Notes: generated from the sequence alone by a model not told the origin. Counted from the first letter of the stretch, positions 1 to 12,292 are shown. The stretch is DNA of 64,000 bases from JANQRZ01 sp965214485 (GCA_965214485.1 CBDCBW010000009.1:558001-622000), one strand, 5' to 3'. Made by a program: numbers and translations.

Positions 1-679
1 CGTCGGGCAACGCCTGCATCCCGCCTCGGAACGAGAACGGGCGCGGCGACGGCTTCGGCTCAGCGTGCTTCGACCCGGAGCCGTGCCGCAGGCGGTGGGC
101 GAGGCCGCGCGCGAGCGAGCCGTGCTCCCGCTCCAGCGCGTGCAGCGTCGGGAAGGCGAGCCTGGCCGAGAGCCGCTCCGGGTCTCCCGCCCACACGCCG
201 GCCACGAACGGGTCGACGAGGTGGCCGAGCACCTCGGCTCCGAGGCGGCGCCGGACGAAGGCGGCGAGGGATTCGTCTTCGGCGACACCGCGCCGGACGA
301 ACGGCTCGGCGAGGAGGCGCAGCTTGGCGCGCGCCGAGAGCAGCGGCGTCCGCGCGAGGCCGAGCGGCGACGACGGGACGGGGGCGAGCGCGCCGTCTTT
401 GACGACGAAACGATGTGCTGCCGCGTCGCTCGCCCACACGCGCTGCTCCGTCAAGCCCAGCGCCTCGATCACGTCCTCCACCGCGCGGGACCGGGCGACG
501 AGCGTGTTCGGCCCCTCGTCCACGAGAAACCCCTCGCCCCGAACCGAGCGGATCACCCCGCCGGTGCGCTCGCTCGCCTCGAAGAGCGTCACCTCGGCTC
601 CGAGCGTGTGCAGCCGCCACGCCGCCGCGAGGCCGCTGATGCCGCCGCCGACGACGGCGATGTGAGGCAGAGAGGGCAT
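1..679 (-). CDS. hemG: Protoporphyrinogen oxidase, 3' part cut by window edge
   Basis: FAD-dependent oxidase that converts protoporphyrinogen IX to protoporphyrin IX in haem synthesis. The 226 visible residues start at the ATG at 679 (MPSLPHIAVV). An FAD-binding GGGISG lies at residues 11-16 and the second dinucleotide motif FEASERTGG at 33-41, followed by GFLVDEGPNTL, which is typical of HemG/HemY-type protoporphyrinogen oxidase rather than a general amine oxidase. The gene runs off the left edge, so the C-terminal FAD-binding part is not seen. It is divergent from the radical-SAM gene at 770. No Shine-Dalgarno is visible, as is common in this phylum. A related phytoene-desaturase-like amine oxidase is the main alternative. 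Confidence 0.85.
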   Translation of the reverse strand, partial: MPSLPHIAVVGGGISGLAAAWRLHTLGAEVTLFEASERTGGVIRSVRGEGFLVDEGPNTLVARSRAVEDVIEALGLTEQRVWASDAAAHRFVVKDGALAPVPSSPLGLARTPLLSARAKLRLLAEPFVRRGVAEDESLAAFVRRRLGAEVLGHLVDPFVAGVWAGDPERLSARLAFPTLHALEREHGSLARGLAHRLRHGSGSKHAEPKPSPRPFSFRGGMQALPD

Positions 680-769
680 GGGAGGTAAAAATCGTGAGCG
701 CGCCGAGGGGTGACGCGAGGCTGACAGCGCAGCGGGATATCCTGACGGTCCTCACCACGGGATCCCCCG

Positions 770-2031
770 ATGCGACGACAGGTCATCGAAAAGCTGGAGA
801 TTCTGGCGGACGCCGCCAAGTACGACGTCTCCTGCGCCTCTAGCGGCAGCACCCGGAAGAATACCCCCGACGGGCTGGGCAACTCGACCGGCCTCGGCAT
901 CTGCCACTCGTACACGCCCGACGGCCGGTGCGTCTCCCTCCTCAAAATCCTCTTCACGAACGTCTGCATCTACGACTGCGCCTACTGCGTCAGCCGCCGC
1001 TCGAACGACGTCCAGCGCGTGGCCTTCACCGTCGAGGAGGTCGTGGACCTCACGCTCGGATTCTACCGGCGCAACTACATCGAGGGGCTCTTCCTCTCGT
1101 CGGGCATCTTTAAAGACGCCGACACGACGACCGAGAAGCTCGTTGCCGTCGCCCGAAAGCTGCGGACCGAGCACCGGTTCAACGGCTACATCCACCTCAA
1201 GGTCATCCCCGGCGCGTCGGACGAGCTCGTCGCCGAGGCGGGGCTCTACGCCGACCGGCTCAGCGTGAACCTCGAAATCCCGTCCGAGCAGGGGCTGCGG
1301 TCGGTCGCGCCGGAGAAGGACTACGCCAGCGCCCTCGGGCCGATGGCCGTCGTCGGCCAGCGGATCGCGGAGAACCGGGAGGACTACGCGGCGGCGAAGC
1401 GCCTCGCCCTCAAGCGCCCCCCGAAGTTCGCGCCCGGCGGGCAGAGCACCCAGCTCGTCATCGGCGCGACGCCGGAGACGACCGGACGGTCCTCCGCCTC
1501 GCCGACGGGCTCTACCAGCAGCAGCGCCTCAAGCGGGTCTACTACTCGGGCTACATCCCCATCGGCGACGCCCGCGCCGCCCAGATCGACCGCGCCCCGC
1601 TCGTGCGCGAGCACCGGCTCTACCAGGCCGACTGGCTCCTCCGCTTCTACCAGTTCTCCGTCGACGAGGTGGTCACCGACGCCGAGCCGATGCTCGACCA
1701 GCACGTCGACCCGAAGACGAGCTACGCCCTCCGCAACCCGCACCTGTTTCCCATCGACGTGAACACCGCCGACGCCGAGTGGCTGCTCCGGGTGCCGGGG
1801 ATCGGGCACAAATCGGCGCGGCGGATCGTGGCGGCCAGGCGGCACGGGACCGTCCGGTGGGAGCACCTCCGCACGATGGGCGTCGTGCTCAAGCGGGCGC
1901 GCTACTTCATCACCGTCCCGGAGCACACGCCGCGCCTCCTGGAGCACGACCCCGCCGCCGTCCGGCTCCGGCTCGTCGGCGCTCGGCAGCAGGCGAAGGC
2001 CGCGTCCCAGCTCAGCCTCTTCGCCGCATGA
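770..2031 (+). pseudogene. Putative DNA modification/repair radical SAM protein, frameshifted
   Basis: Member of the radical SAM family linked to DNA metabolism (TIGR03916-like). The first part, from ATG 770, has CX3CX2C at C66, C70 and C73 (TNVCIYDCAYC) and SVNLEIPSE. The reading frame changes near 1480: the first frame reads QSTQLVIGATPET and then turns to serine-rich nonsense, while the -1 frame continues with DRTVLRLADGLYQQQ and ends at 2031. Restoring one base (a G at about 1480) gives an intact protein of 420 residues. The C-terminus holds a helix-hairpin-helix (VPGIGHKSARRI). The next gene encodes its usual partner, DUF4130. The shift may be a real mutation or a sequencing error; everything else looks intact. 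Confidence 0.85.
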
Positions 2032-2128
2032 CAGGAGCGGAGGAGCGGGAGAGCGGAAGAGGGGATCAGTCACCGCCGTCCCGTTTTCTCTTCCGCTCGT
2101 CCGTCCTTTCCCGCTTCCGCTCATACCC

Positions 2129-2881
2129 ATGAACCGCTACGCCTACGACGGCTCCTTCGACGGCTTCCTCTGCGCCCTCGCTGCCGCGTGGCACGACGAC
2201 GCGCCGGCGATCGAGGTCGAGACCGACACGCCGCAGGGTGGGCTGTTCGGCGAGGCGGTGTCGGTGCGGACCGACAAGGCGCTCGCCGAGCGGGTGCGGG
2301 CGGCGCTCGTCGGGCGGATGGGGGCCGATGCCGTGCGGCGGATCTACCGCGTGTTCCTCAGCGAGCAGCCCGGGGTGGAGCGGACGCTCCTCGAGCTCGT
2401 GCGCGCCGTCGTCGAGCGCGGGGCCGAGGCGCTGACCGACTTCCGGCATGGGCCGGCGTGGCGCGCCGAGCGCCTCGCGCAGCAGGTCGGGCGCGAGGTG
2501 CACCGGATGCACGCCTTCGTCCGCTTCGAGGCGTGCGGCGGAGACGGCTACCTCGCCACCGTCACGCCGGACTTCAACGTGCTCCCGCTCATCGGCGACC
2601 ACTTCGCCGCGCGCTACCCGGCCATGCGGTGGGCCATCGTCGACGCGCGCCGCCGGACGGCCCTCGTCCACGACGAGACCGGGACCCGCCTCGTGCCCGC
2701 GCCCGAAGCTGCGACCGACCGACGGGCGGAGGACGAGGCGGCGTTCCAGCGGATGTGGCAGACCTATTTCCGCGCCGTGACCATCCCCGAAAGGGCAAAT
2801 CCGCGTCTCCACCGCCAGCACGTTCCCCGCCGGTATTGGCCTAGGCTGACCGAGTTGCGGGTTGCGAAAGAGGATGGCTAG
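2129..2881 (+). CDS. DUF4130 / TIGR03915 family DNA metabolism protein
   Basis: 250-residue protein of the SAM-linked DNA metabolism family that is regularly encoded next to the radical SAM gene upstream. Family features are the N-terminal YDGSFDGFLCAL, the central LAQQVGREVHRMHAFVRF, TPDFNVLPLIGDHFAARY, and the C-terminal FQRMWQTYFRAVTIPERANP with HVPRRYW. In some genomes this domain is fused to a family-4 uracil-DNA glycosylase-like domain; no such fusion is present here. It begins 97 bp after the radical SAM stop and is probably co-transcribed with it. The molecular activity is unproven; a DNA repair role is inferred from the family association. Confidence 0.85.
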   Translation: MNRYAYDGSFDGFLCALAAAWHDDAPAIEVETDTPQGGLFGEAVSVRTDKALAERVRAALVGRMGADAVRRIYRVFLSEQPGVERTLLELVRAVVERGAEALTDFRHGPAWRAERLAQQVGREVHRMHAFVRFEACGGDGYLATVTPDFNVLPLIGDHFAARYPAMRWAIVDARRRTALVHDETGTRLVPAPEAATDRRAEDEAAFQRMWQTYFRAVTIPERANPRLHRQHVPRRYWPRLTELRVAKEDG

Positions 2882-2931
2882 CATATGGGCATGAAATGAG
2901 TAGGCCGAGCGGCTATTCACGGAAAAAAGTA

Positions 2932-2961
2932 TTGCGTGGGAGCGATTCTCGCCCGTATCAT
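2932..2961 (+). promoter_or_regulatory. Possible sigma70-like promoter of the PA/T9SS gene
   Basis: TTGCGT at 2932-2937 and TATCAT at 2956-2961 with an 18-bp spacer, about 110 bp before the ATG at 3073. Weak match, by eye only. Confidence 0.3.
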
Positions 2962-3072
2962 GCACTGTTGCCCCCGTCAGAATCCACGCTCGTCTCCCTG
3001 CGTGAAGGTGTAAGGTGAGCGCTTTGGCTTCCGAGGTAACACCTCAGCACTACTCACACAAACACATTCGCT

Positions 3073-4695
3073 ATGAAAACCTTTCGCTACTTCATCTTGG
3101 CGCTGTTCGCCTTCGCGCCAATGATCGTGCAAGCCCAGGAGGACAGTATCCGCGTCTCGCTCACCTCCCTTCCAGGAGACGTCTTCCAGGCCGTAGGGGC
3201 CGACTTCGGCGCTCAGTTCACTGAGGGCCTGACCGTGGGGCCGGTCGAGCTCGTCCAAGCTGAACCCTTCGAAGCCTGCGAGCCAATCACAAACGCCGCT
3301 GAACTGGAAGGCAAAGTCGCCTTCATCTCACGCGGTAGCTGTGCCTTCGTCATAAAGGGTGAGAACGCTGCGAACGCTGGTGCTATCGCTTGGGTCCTAA
3401 CCAATAACGACGCAGATAATCCCGAGCAGTTCATTACGCCGATCGGCGACTGCGAGCCCGACGTATGCTCGATTCCGGTCGCCGTTGTCACGTTCAACAG
3501 CGGCCAGATAATCGAGACCGAGGTGAAGTTTGGCACGGAGGTCGTAATCGACCCGGTCCGCATCCTCGCGCCGCCGCCGCCGTCGTCGTTCGGTGTCCAC
3601 GAGACCGGCGTGATCACGATGAGCGTCTACGACTACGGCTTCCTCGGTGCGAGCGCCGCGCTGCGGTTCCTCCTCCCGGGTGAGGGCATACCGTTCGACT
3701 TCATCGTCGATGAAGACACGACCACCGGCGGGCTCTTCGTCAGCACGGTGCTCGTCGCGCAGGGCGAAACCGTCAACACGAACCCCTACACCGAGGGACC
3801 GCCGGAGTTCGTCAACGTCGACGACGTGATCGCCATCACGGACCCGCCGGCCCCGTTCGACCAAGCGTTCCAGACCTCGTACATGTCGAACCAGCTCGGC
3901 GTCATGGTGACGCAGCGCTCGTACTCGCGTGCGGGCGACCCCTTCGTGATCGTTGATCTCGAAGTGGAGAACACGTCGAGCAGCACGCTCGAGGATGTCT
4001 ACGTCGGCATCTTCGCCGATTGGGACGCCGATGAGGATGGCGACGGGCCGGACGCATCGACGGACGACTCCGCCGGCTACAACGAGGACCTCTTGGTCCC
4101 CTACGTCTTCGACGGCGATCAGTATTACGGCGTGACGGCCTTCGTTGATGAACTCTCCGGATACAGCACTGATGTCTCGGGGATTGACGGTGACTTCGGC
4201 AACGCAACCGATGAGGAGTTGCTCTCGGGTCTCACCGACGACATCGACCCGCTGCCCGGCGAGGCTGAGCGCGCCGCTGTGACGGGAACCGGTCCCTACA
4301 CCATGGAGGCGGGACAAAGTGTCACCGTCCGGTTTGCCTACGTGGCCGGTAGCGATGAGGACGACTTCTTCGCGAACGTTGCTGAAGCGCGCGACGTCGG
4401 TGCTGTCTCCGTTGAGGAGACGACGGCGGCCGGTACGTTCGTCCTCGAGTCGGCCTACCCGAACCCGTTCTCGTCCACGACGACGATCGGCTTCGAGCTG
4501 CCCGACGCGCAAGACGTGAACCTCGTGGTCTACGACGTGCTCGGCCGCACGGTCGCCACGCTGGTCGACGGCGTCCGCCAGGCCGGTCCGCAGACCGTCG
4601 AGTTCGACGCCTCTGCGCTCCCGAGCGGCACGTACATCTACCGCCTCGAGGCCGGTGCGACGCAGCTCACGCAGCGCCTCACGGTGGTGCGCTAG
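3073..4695 (+). CDS. Secreted PA-domain protein with T9SS sorting domain
   Basis: 540-residue exported protein. Residues 1-22 are a signal peptide ending VQAQ. A protease-associated (PA) domain lies at about residues 35-165, recognisable by RGSCAF followed by KGENAANAGA. The middle (about 175-450) is Asp-rich with repeated DxDxDG-like acidic loops (DWDADEDGDGPD), suggesting calcium binding. The last about 85 residues form a T9SS type A sorting domain (YPNPFSSTT, VYDVLGRTVATL, LPSGTYIYRL), so the protein should reach the cell surface or medium by type IX secretion. No peptidase catalytic motif is visible, so the substrate is unknown. The PA-domain part is visibly less GC-rich than the rest. 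A strong hairpin follows at 4751. Confidence 0.85.
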   Translation: MKTFRYFILALFAFAPMIVQAQEDSIRVSLTSLPGDVFQAVGADFGAQFTEGLTVGPVELVQAEPFEACEPITNAAELEGKVAFISRGSCAFVIKGENAANAGAIAWVLTNNDADNPEQFITPIGDCEPDVCSIPVAVVTFNSGQIIETEVKFGTEVVIDPVRILAPPPPSSFGVHETGVITMSVYDYGFLGASAALRFLLPGEGIPFDFIVDEDTTTGGLFVSTVLVAQGETVNTNPYTEGPPEFVNVDDVIAITDPPAPFDQAFQTSYMSNQLGVMVTQRSYSRAGDPFVIVDLEVENTSSSTLEDVYVGIFADWDADEDGDGPDASTDDSAGYNEDLLVPYVFDGDQYYGVTAFVDELSGYSTDVSGIDGDFGNATDEELLSGLTDDIDPLPGEAERAAVTGTGPYTMEAGQSVTVRFAYVAGSDEDDFFANVAEARDVGAVSVEETTAAGTFVLESAYPNPFSSTTTIGFELPDAQDVNLVVYDVLGRTVATLVDGVRQAGPQTVEFDASALPSGTYIYRLEAGATQLTQRLTVVR

Positions 4696-4750
4696 CGGTC
4701 TGAGCTCGGCTCGGCACGCCTCACGCGTCGCCTGAGTCGGTTCCACTCCG

Positions 4751-4790
4751 AGGGCCTTGCCGGTTGACGCCGGCAAGGCCCTTCCTGTTT
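4751..4790 (+). terminator. Strong hairpin terminator
   Basis: Stem GGGCCTTGCCGG at 4752-4763 pairs perfectly with CCGGCAAGGCCC at 4770-4781 around a 6-nt loop; an outer A-T pair extends it. It is followed by a moderately T-rich TTCCTGTTT. It ends the PA/T9SS gene and isolates efp. Confidence 0.75.
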
Positions 4791-4811
4791 GCACGCGTCC
4801 CGTCCGGGTGA

Positions 4812-4841
4812 TTGACAGGAACGCGGCGGGCAGGGTATATT
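4812..4841 (+). promoter_or_regulatory. sigma70-type promoter of efp
   Basis: Consensus TTGACA at 4812-4817 and TATATT at 4836-4841, 18-bp spacer, ending 36 bp before the efp ATG. This is the clearest promoter in the window, and it lies just after the terminator at 4751. Confidence 0.7.
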
Positions 4842-4877
4842 TTCGTCCCTCGGTCTCCCCCTCGCTCCTCCCCGCCT

Positions 4878-5447
4878 ATGGCTTCCACGCAAGACTTCCG
4901 CAACGGCTTCACCTTCATCTGGAACGGGGCCGTCTGGCAGATCGTCGAGTTCATGCACGTCAAGCCCGGCAAGGGCGGGGCGTTCGTCCGGACCAAGCTC
5001 AAGAACGTCCGCAACGGCAAGATCGTGGACAACACCTTCCGGGCAGGGGAGAAGGTCGAGGAGGCCCGCGTCGAGCGGCACTCGTACCAGTTCCTCTACG
5101 AGGACGACCTCGGCCTGCACCTGATGAACACGGACTCCTACGAGCAGACCACGCTGCCGGCGGGCAGCGTCGAGGGGCGCGGCTTCATCAAGGAGGGCGG
5201 CGACGTAGACCTGATCGTCCACGCCGAGAGCGGCGAGGCGCTCGCCGTCGAGATCCCGCAGCAGGTCGAGCTCGTCGTCGCCCAGACCGAGCCGGGCATG
5301 AAGGGCGACACCGCCACCGGCGCGACCAAGCCCGCCACGCTCGAAAGCGGCGCGACGATCAACGTCCCGCTCTTCATCAACGAGGGCGACCTCGTCCGCG
5401 TCGACACGGCCTCCGGGGCCTACCTCACGCGCGTCAGCACCAACTGA
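4878..5447 (+). CDS. efp: Elongation factor P
   Basis: 189-residue translation factor that binds between the P and E sites and rescues ribosomes stalled at polyproline. Start chosen at ATG 4878 (MASTQDFRNG); an in-frame upstream ATG at 4812 lies inside the -35 box and is rejected. Domain I has the conserved loop KPGKGGAF; the tip lysine is K32, the site that is modified in many bacteria. The C-terminal signature TLESGATINVPLFINEGD is present, followed by DTASGAYLTR. No EpmA/EpmB genes are in the window. The 18-bp sequence around the stop codon is duplicated directly behind the gene (see findings). Confidence 0.95.
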   Translation: MASTQDFRNGFTFIWNGAVWQIVEFMHVKPGKGGAFVRTKLKNVRNGKIVDNTFRAGEKVEEARVERHSYQFLYEDDLGLHLMNTDSYEQTTLPAGSVEGRGFIKEGGDVDLIVHAESGEALAVEIPQQVELVVAQTEPGMKGDTATGATKPATLESGATINVPLFINEGDLVRVDTASGAYLTRVSTN

Positions 5448-5616
5448 CCTCTCAGCACCAACTGACCTCGCAGGGCGTACGCCGTCGCTCAGGGCGTGCT
5501 CCGCACCTCGTAGTGCGACGGACGCGACCGGCAGCGCAAGCGCCGCCGTAGGCCCCCTACTCCTCCGCTGCACGTTCTCCCTCCCTCACCCCAGGCCCGC
5601 CTCACCCTCCCCCGTC

Positions 5617-6180
<564 letters not shown>

Positions 6181-6229
6181 CGACCGACGACCCCCCCTCC
6201 TCGTCGCTCGTACTTCGCACCTCGTCGCC

Positions 6230-7578
<1,349 letters not shown>

Positions 7579-7582
<4 letters not shown>

Positions 7583-7607
7583 GGCCAGGTTTCAAACCTG
7601 CCCCTAC
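7579..7607. repeat. 29-bp palindromic REP, copy 1
   Basis: Imperfect palindrome of the form GTAGGG...GGTTTCAAACC...CCCCTAC between accC and gcvH. The GTAG at its left end supplies the accC stop. Two near-perfect relatives are at 8042 and 27734, and a reverse-orientation variant is at 26577. Confidence 0.8.
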
Positions 7608-7629
7608 GGCTTACCCAGACCCGACCCCT

Positions 7630-8016
7630 ATGACTTTCCCCGACGACTGCCGCTACACCAACGAACACGAGTGGGTCCGCCTCGGCGGCGACGGCACCGC
7701 CACCGTCGGCATCACCGACTACGCCCAGCAGGAGCTGGGCGACGTCGTCTTTGTCGAGCTGGAGGAAGACTTCGAGGGCGACGCCGAGGGCGTCTTCGGG
7801 ACCATCGAGGCCGTGAAGACCGTGTCGGACCTCTTCCTCCCCGTCGCCGGGACCGTGACCGAGATCAACGCCGCGCTCGACGCCGCGCCCGAGACGGTCA
7901 ACAGCGATCCCTACGGCGACGGCTGGCTCATCAAGATGAAGCCTGCCGACGCCGCCGACCTCGACGCGCTGATGGACGCCGCCGCCTACAAGCACATGAT
8001 CGGCGCGGACGCCTGA
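7630..8016 (+). CDS. gcvH: Glycine cleavage system H protein
   Basis: 128-residue lipoyl carrier that shuttles the aminomethyl group between the P, T and L proteins of the glycine cleavage complex. Start at ATG 7630 (MTFPDDCRYTNEHEWVR, the typical opening). The lipoylated lysine is K63 in TIEAVKTVSDL. C-terminal GDGWLIKMKP is conserved. gcvP and gcvT are not in the window; lipA, which makes the cofactor, is at 36.7 kb. It sits in the accBC-gcvH-guaA run, separated by REP elements. Confidence 0.95.
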   Translation: MTFPDDCRYTNEHEWVRLGGDGTATVGITDYAQQELGDVVFVELEEDFEGDAEGVFGTIEAVKTVSDLFLPVAGTVTEINAALDAAPETVNSDPYGDGWLIKMKPADAADLDALMDAAAYKHMIGADA

Positions 8017-8041
8017 AAGGGCCTTGCCCGCCAGCCCGTTC

Positions 8042-8070
8042 GTAGGGGCGGGTTTCAAACCCGCCCCTAC
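8042..8070. repeat. 29-bp palindromic REP, copy 2
   Basis: Perfect palindrome: left arm GTAGGGGCGGGTTT, central C, right arm AAACCCGCCCCTAC. It lies between gcvH and guaA. When read through, such copies translate to GAGFKPAPT-like peptides, so the frame upstream of guaA is open but not coding. Confidence 0.85.
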
Positions 8071-8104
8071 GTCTTTTCATCCCGCCATGCACGATCATCC
8101 CGCC

Positions 8105-9670
<1,566 letters not shown>

Positions 9671-9711
9671 CGGGGGCATACCCAACCGGGGAACTTGTTG
9701 CCCAGATAGGG

Positions 9712-9719
9712 TATATTTG
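9712..9719 (+). promoter_or_regulatory. Bacteroidota-type -7 element (TAnnTTTG)
   Basis: TATATTTG at 9712-9719 matches the Bacteroidota promoter consensus TAnnTTTG. It sits after the guaA stop and about 40 bp before the hairpin at 9759. The upstream -33 element is not convincing. Confidence 0.35.
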
Positions 9720-9758
9720 TGAGCATCATCCCCAGTGGGCCTCACGAGGTCCCTGGCC

Positions 9759-9789
9759 CCCGCCGGGTTACGATCCGGCGGGTTTTTTT
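9759..9789 (+). terminator. Intrinsic terminator after guaA
   Basis: 8-bp GC stem CCCGCCGG (9759-9766) / CCGGCGGG (9775-9782), 8-nt loop, then seven T residues (9783-9789). It ends only 13 bp before the ATG of the NYN gene, so it could also act as an attenuator for that gene. Confidence 0.9.
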
Positions 9790-9802
9790 ATAGCACGAAT
9801 CA

Positions 9803-10441
9803 ATGAACCGCGTCAGCTTCATTATTGACGGATTCAACCTGTACCATTCGGTTCGCCAGGCGCAGCGCGATCTGAGCGGCACGTCTACGAAGTGGCTTGA
9901 CGTGCGTCGTCTCTGCGAAGGCTACCTCTACCTGTTCGGCCGCGACGCTGCCTTCGAGCAGGCCTATTATTTCTCTGCGCTCGCCCATCACCTCGAAGCA
10001 TCGAAGCCCGATGTGACCAACCGGCACCGCGCGTTTCTGGAGTGCCTGGAGGCAACGGGGGTTGAGGTCGTGCTGAACCGCTTCAAACGGAAAGCCATAC
10101 GCTGCAAACAGTGTGGAAAGCGGTTCAGCCGGTACGAAGAAAAAGAGACAGACGTGGCGCTCGCCGTGAAGCTCGTGGAGGTGCTCGCGGAAGATGGGTG
10201 CGATACGGTTGTGCTCGTGACGGGTGATACCGACTTGGCTCCTGCCGTCCGAACGGCCCAGCGTCTCTTCCCGAACAAGAGGGTCGCCTTCGCTTTTCCC
10301 TATGGGAGAAAGAACAAAGAGCTAAAGCAGATCGCTCCCGATTCTTTCGAGATCGGCAAAGGGCAATATCCGAAGTACCAACTGCCGGACCCCTTCCCGT
10401 TGCCGAGCGGTCGCGAGGTCCGAAAACCTGCGAAGTGGTAG
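9803..10441 (+). CDS. NYN domain protein (PIN-like RNase family)
   Basis: 212-residue protein of the NYN/LabA (DUF88) family, a PIN-like fold usually associated with metal-dependent RNA cleavage. The first acidic residue is D9 in IIDGFNLYHS; later acidic sites are in EKETDVAL (about 113-120) and TGDTDLAPA. A two-cysteine knuckle CKQC (C101, C104) is a half zinc ribbon inside the domain, so a zinc site may form in a dimer. GC content is lower than in its neighbours. It starts 13 bp after a strong terminator. The substrate is unknown. Confidence 0.75.
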   Translation: MNRVSFIIDGFNLYHSVRQAQRDLSGTSTKWLDVRRLCEGYLYLFGRDAAFEQAYYFSALAHHLEASKPDVTNRHRAFLECLEATGVEVVLNRFKRKAIRCKQCGKRFSRYEEKETDVALAVKLVEVLAEDGCDTVVLVTGDTDLAPAVRTAQRLFPNKRVAFAFPYGRKNKELKQIAPDSFEIGKGQYPKYQLPDPFPLPSGREVRKPAKW

Positions 10442-10600
10442 GTTGGAGCTTCTCGGAGCCGCGAAGGGCGGAGAGCGTTCGGGGAAGGTAGCCGGGGCGC
10501 TTCGCTCGAATGGGAGTAAGCAGAAGGGCGACCACAGCCGGGCAGCAATTTTCCGCAAGGAGGACTTTTTCCCCGACCGGAACCGATAGCATCCCGGCGC

Positions 10601-10652
10601 GCGAGCCGGGAGCTACCGGCCAGCGATTCCTGTGGGTCCCCGCCTCCGCGAG
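10601..10652. repeat. Fold-back REP fragments
   Basis: In the 267-bp spacer between the NYN gene and the next gene there is a short hairpin TCCCGGC-GCGCGA-GCCGGGA. It is followed by one arm of the fold-back element also seen at 21212 (GGTCCCCGCCT...AGGATGACTT). No gene is visible in this spacer. Confidence 0.55.
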
Positions 10653-10708
10653 GATGACTTGACATCGAGTGAGGTAACTTCCCGGCACATCACTCCCCTC
10701 ATTCTGCG

Positions 10709-12133
10709 ATGCGCCTCTTCTTGCTGCTAGTCTCGCTTCTCCTAGCCGCACCCGTGACGGCGCAGCCGTTCGAGGCTCCGGCGATTCCGGCGGCGGAGTC
10801 GTCCTTCGACCGGGGACTCAGGGCGTACGAGGTCGGCTCGTACGAGGACGCGGCGCGGGCTTTCCGGCAGGTCCTCGAAGGCGCGTTCAACCAGCGGACG
10901 ACGGCGGCGCACCTGATGCTCGGCAAGGCCGCCTATGCCGAGGGCGACTTCGCCGGTGCGGTCTCGGCGATGACGGACTTCGTGCGCGAGTACCCGAAGA
11001 GCCGCTACCTCGACGCCGCCCGCGCCCTCCGGCGCGAGGCCGAGGCCCGGCTCGAAGCCACCGCGGCCTTGCCCAAGCCGACCGACGTGGGCATCGTCCT
11101 CCCGACGAACGACGCCGACCTCGTGTTTTCGCAGGCGCTCTTCAACGGCGTCCGCCTCGCCGTGGACGCGCACAACGCGGCGTCGCCGGACCGGCCGGTG
11201 CGGATGGTGTTCCGCAACACCGAGGGCTCGGAGCGCGGCGCGATGCAGGCGGTGGAGAGCCTCGGGCGGGCGGGGGTCGAGCTCGTCGTCGGGCCGCTCT
11301 ACAGCGAGGAGGCCGTGGCGGCGGGCGAGGCGGCGGAGCGCGAGCGCCTCCTCCTCGTCGCGCCCCTTGCCACCGAAGAGGCCGCCTCCGCGGGGCGGCG
11401 CTACGTCTTCCAGGCGAACCCGACGTTTGCCGAGCGCGGCCGGGTGATGGCGCGCTACGCCGCCGCGCAGCGCCCCGGCGCGTTCGGCGTCGTCGCGCAG
11501 TCCGGGACGCTGGGCGAGACGATGGCCGAGGCGTTCCAGACGGAGCTGGTGCGGGCGGGAGGGACCGTCGCCTTCGCCGAGCTGCTCTTCGACGACCGGG
11601 CGTGGTTCCGGCTCGACGAGGTGATCGCGGACTCGCTCGACAACCGCCTCGCGGAGGTCGACGCGCTCTACCTCCCCGTCTCCGGTGCCGACGCCGACGA
11701 GCACGCCGCCGGAGCGCTCCGCAGCCTCGACCGCGCCGTGCCCGCCGCCGAGCGCGGGCGGCTCCGCGTCTTCGGCAACACCGAGTGGGGGATGCTCGAC
11801 GCCTCGCGCCTCCGCGCCGAGGGGTACAACACCGTCTTCACCTCGGACTTCTTCCTCGGCGAGGGAGGCGAGGCCGTGCGCGACTTCTCGGAGCGCTACC
11901 AGGCGCTCGCCGGCGGGCCGCCGGACCGCCTCGCGTTCGCGGGCTACGACATCGCCCGGATGCTGCTCGGCGTGCTCGGCGAGCGCAGGAGCGAAGAGCC
12001 GCTGCCGGACCTGCTCCGCCGCGCCGCGCCCTACGCCGGCCTCGGCCACCGGATCGACTTCGGGCGAGGCAACGTGAACCAGGCGATGTTCATCCTCGGG
12101 TTCCGCGCGGGGCAGCTCGTCGTGGTGGAGTGA
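10709..12133 (+). CDS. TPR plus ABC-type periplasmic binding fold protein (LpoA/HAAT-like)
   Basis: 474-residue exported protein. The signal peptide is at residues 1-19. Residues about 28-110 contain TPR-like repeats (FDRGLRAYEVGSYEDAARAFRQ), and residues about 120-474 form a type 1 periplasmic binding fold of the Leu/Ile/Val-receptor type (VGIVLPTN, ARAGVELVVGPLYSEEA-like motif, VFGNTEWGM). The combination of helical repeats with this fold resembles LpoA-type activators of penicillin-binding proteins, but no transporter genes are adjacent. bamD, another TPR outer-membrane factor, follows 263 bp downstream. A role in cell-envelope assembly is an inference; a ligand sensor is the alternative. 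Confidence 0.65.
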   Translation: MRLFLLLVSLLLAAPVTAQPFEAPAIPAAESSFDRGLRAYEVGSYEDAARAFRQVLEGAFNQRTTAAHLMLGKAAYAEGDFAGAVSAMTDFVREYPKSRYLDAARALRREAEARLEATAALPKPTDVGIVLPTNDADLVFSQALFNGVRLAVDAHNAASPDRPVRMVFRNTEGSERGAMQAVESLGRAGVELVVGPLYSEEAVAAGEAAERERLLLVAPLATEEAASAGRRYVFQANPTFAERGRVMARYAAAQRPGAFGVVAQSGTLGETMAEAFQTELVRAGGTVAFAELLFDDRAWFRLDEVIADSLDNRLAEVDALYLPVSGADADEHAAGALRSLDRAVPAAERGRLRVFGNTEWGMLDASRLRAEGYNTVFTSDFFLGEGGEAVRDFSERYQALAGGPPDRLAFAGYDIARMLLGVLGERRSEEPLPDLLRRAAPYAGLGHRIDFGRGNVNQAMFILGFRAGQLVVVE

Positions 12134-12292
12134 GGGAGGGCAAACCGTCCGAGGCACCGAGGCGGGGTGCGACGCGCCGCCGCCCGTGCCCTGGCTGCCC
12201 TCCCTTGCTCCCACGCCGTTTCAAGCCTCGGCCGCCGTCTGCCGCCGCGCGGCAATAATCCGGTTTGGGACGGCGTTTTCGGGGCACCGCCT

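Noticed and set aside
4812..4877. Upstream in-frame start for efp
   Set aside because: Lies inside the -35 element of a strong promoter and is not conserved in EF-P.
7583..7629. Glycine riboswitch before gcvH
   Set aside because: The spacer is 47 bp, mostly a REP palindrome; no tandem aptamer is possible.
8024..8104. N-terminal extension of GuaA containing GAGFKPAPT
   Set aside because: Encoded by a REP element and a tandem duplication; the conserved protein starts at 8105.
9721..9790. tRNA-like hairpins after guaA
   Set aside because: No four-arm cloverleaf and no T-loop consensus; it is a terminator region.
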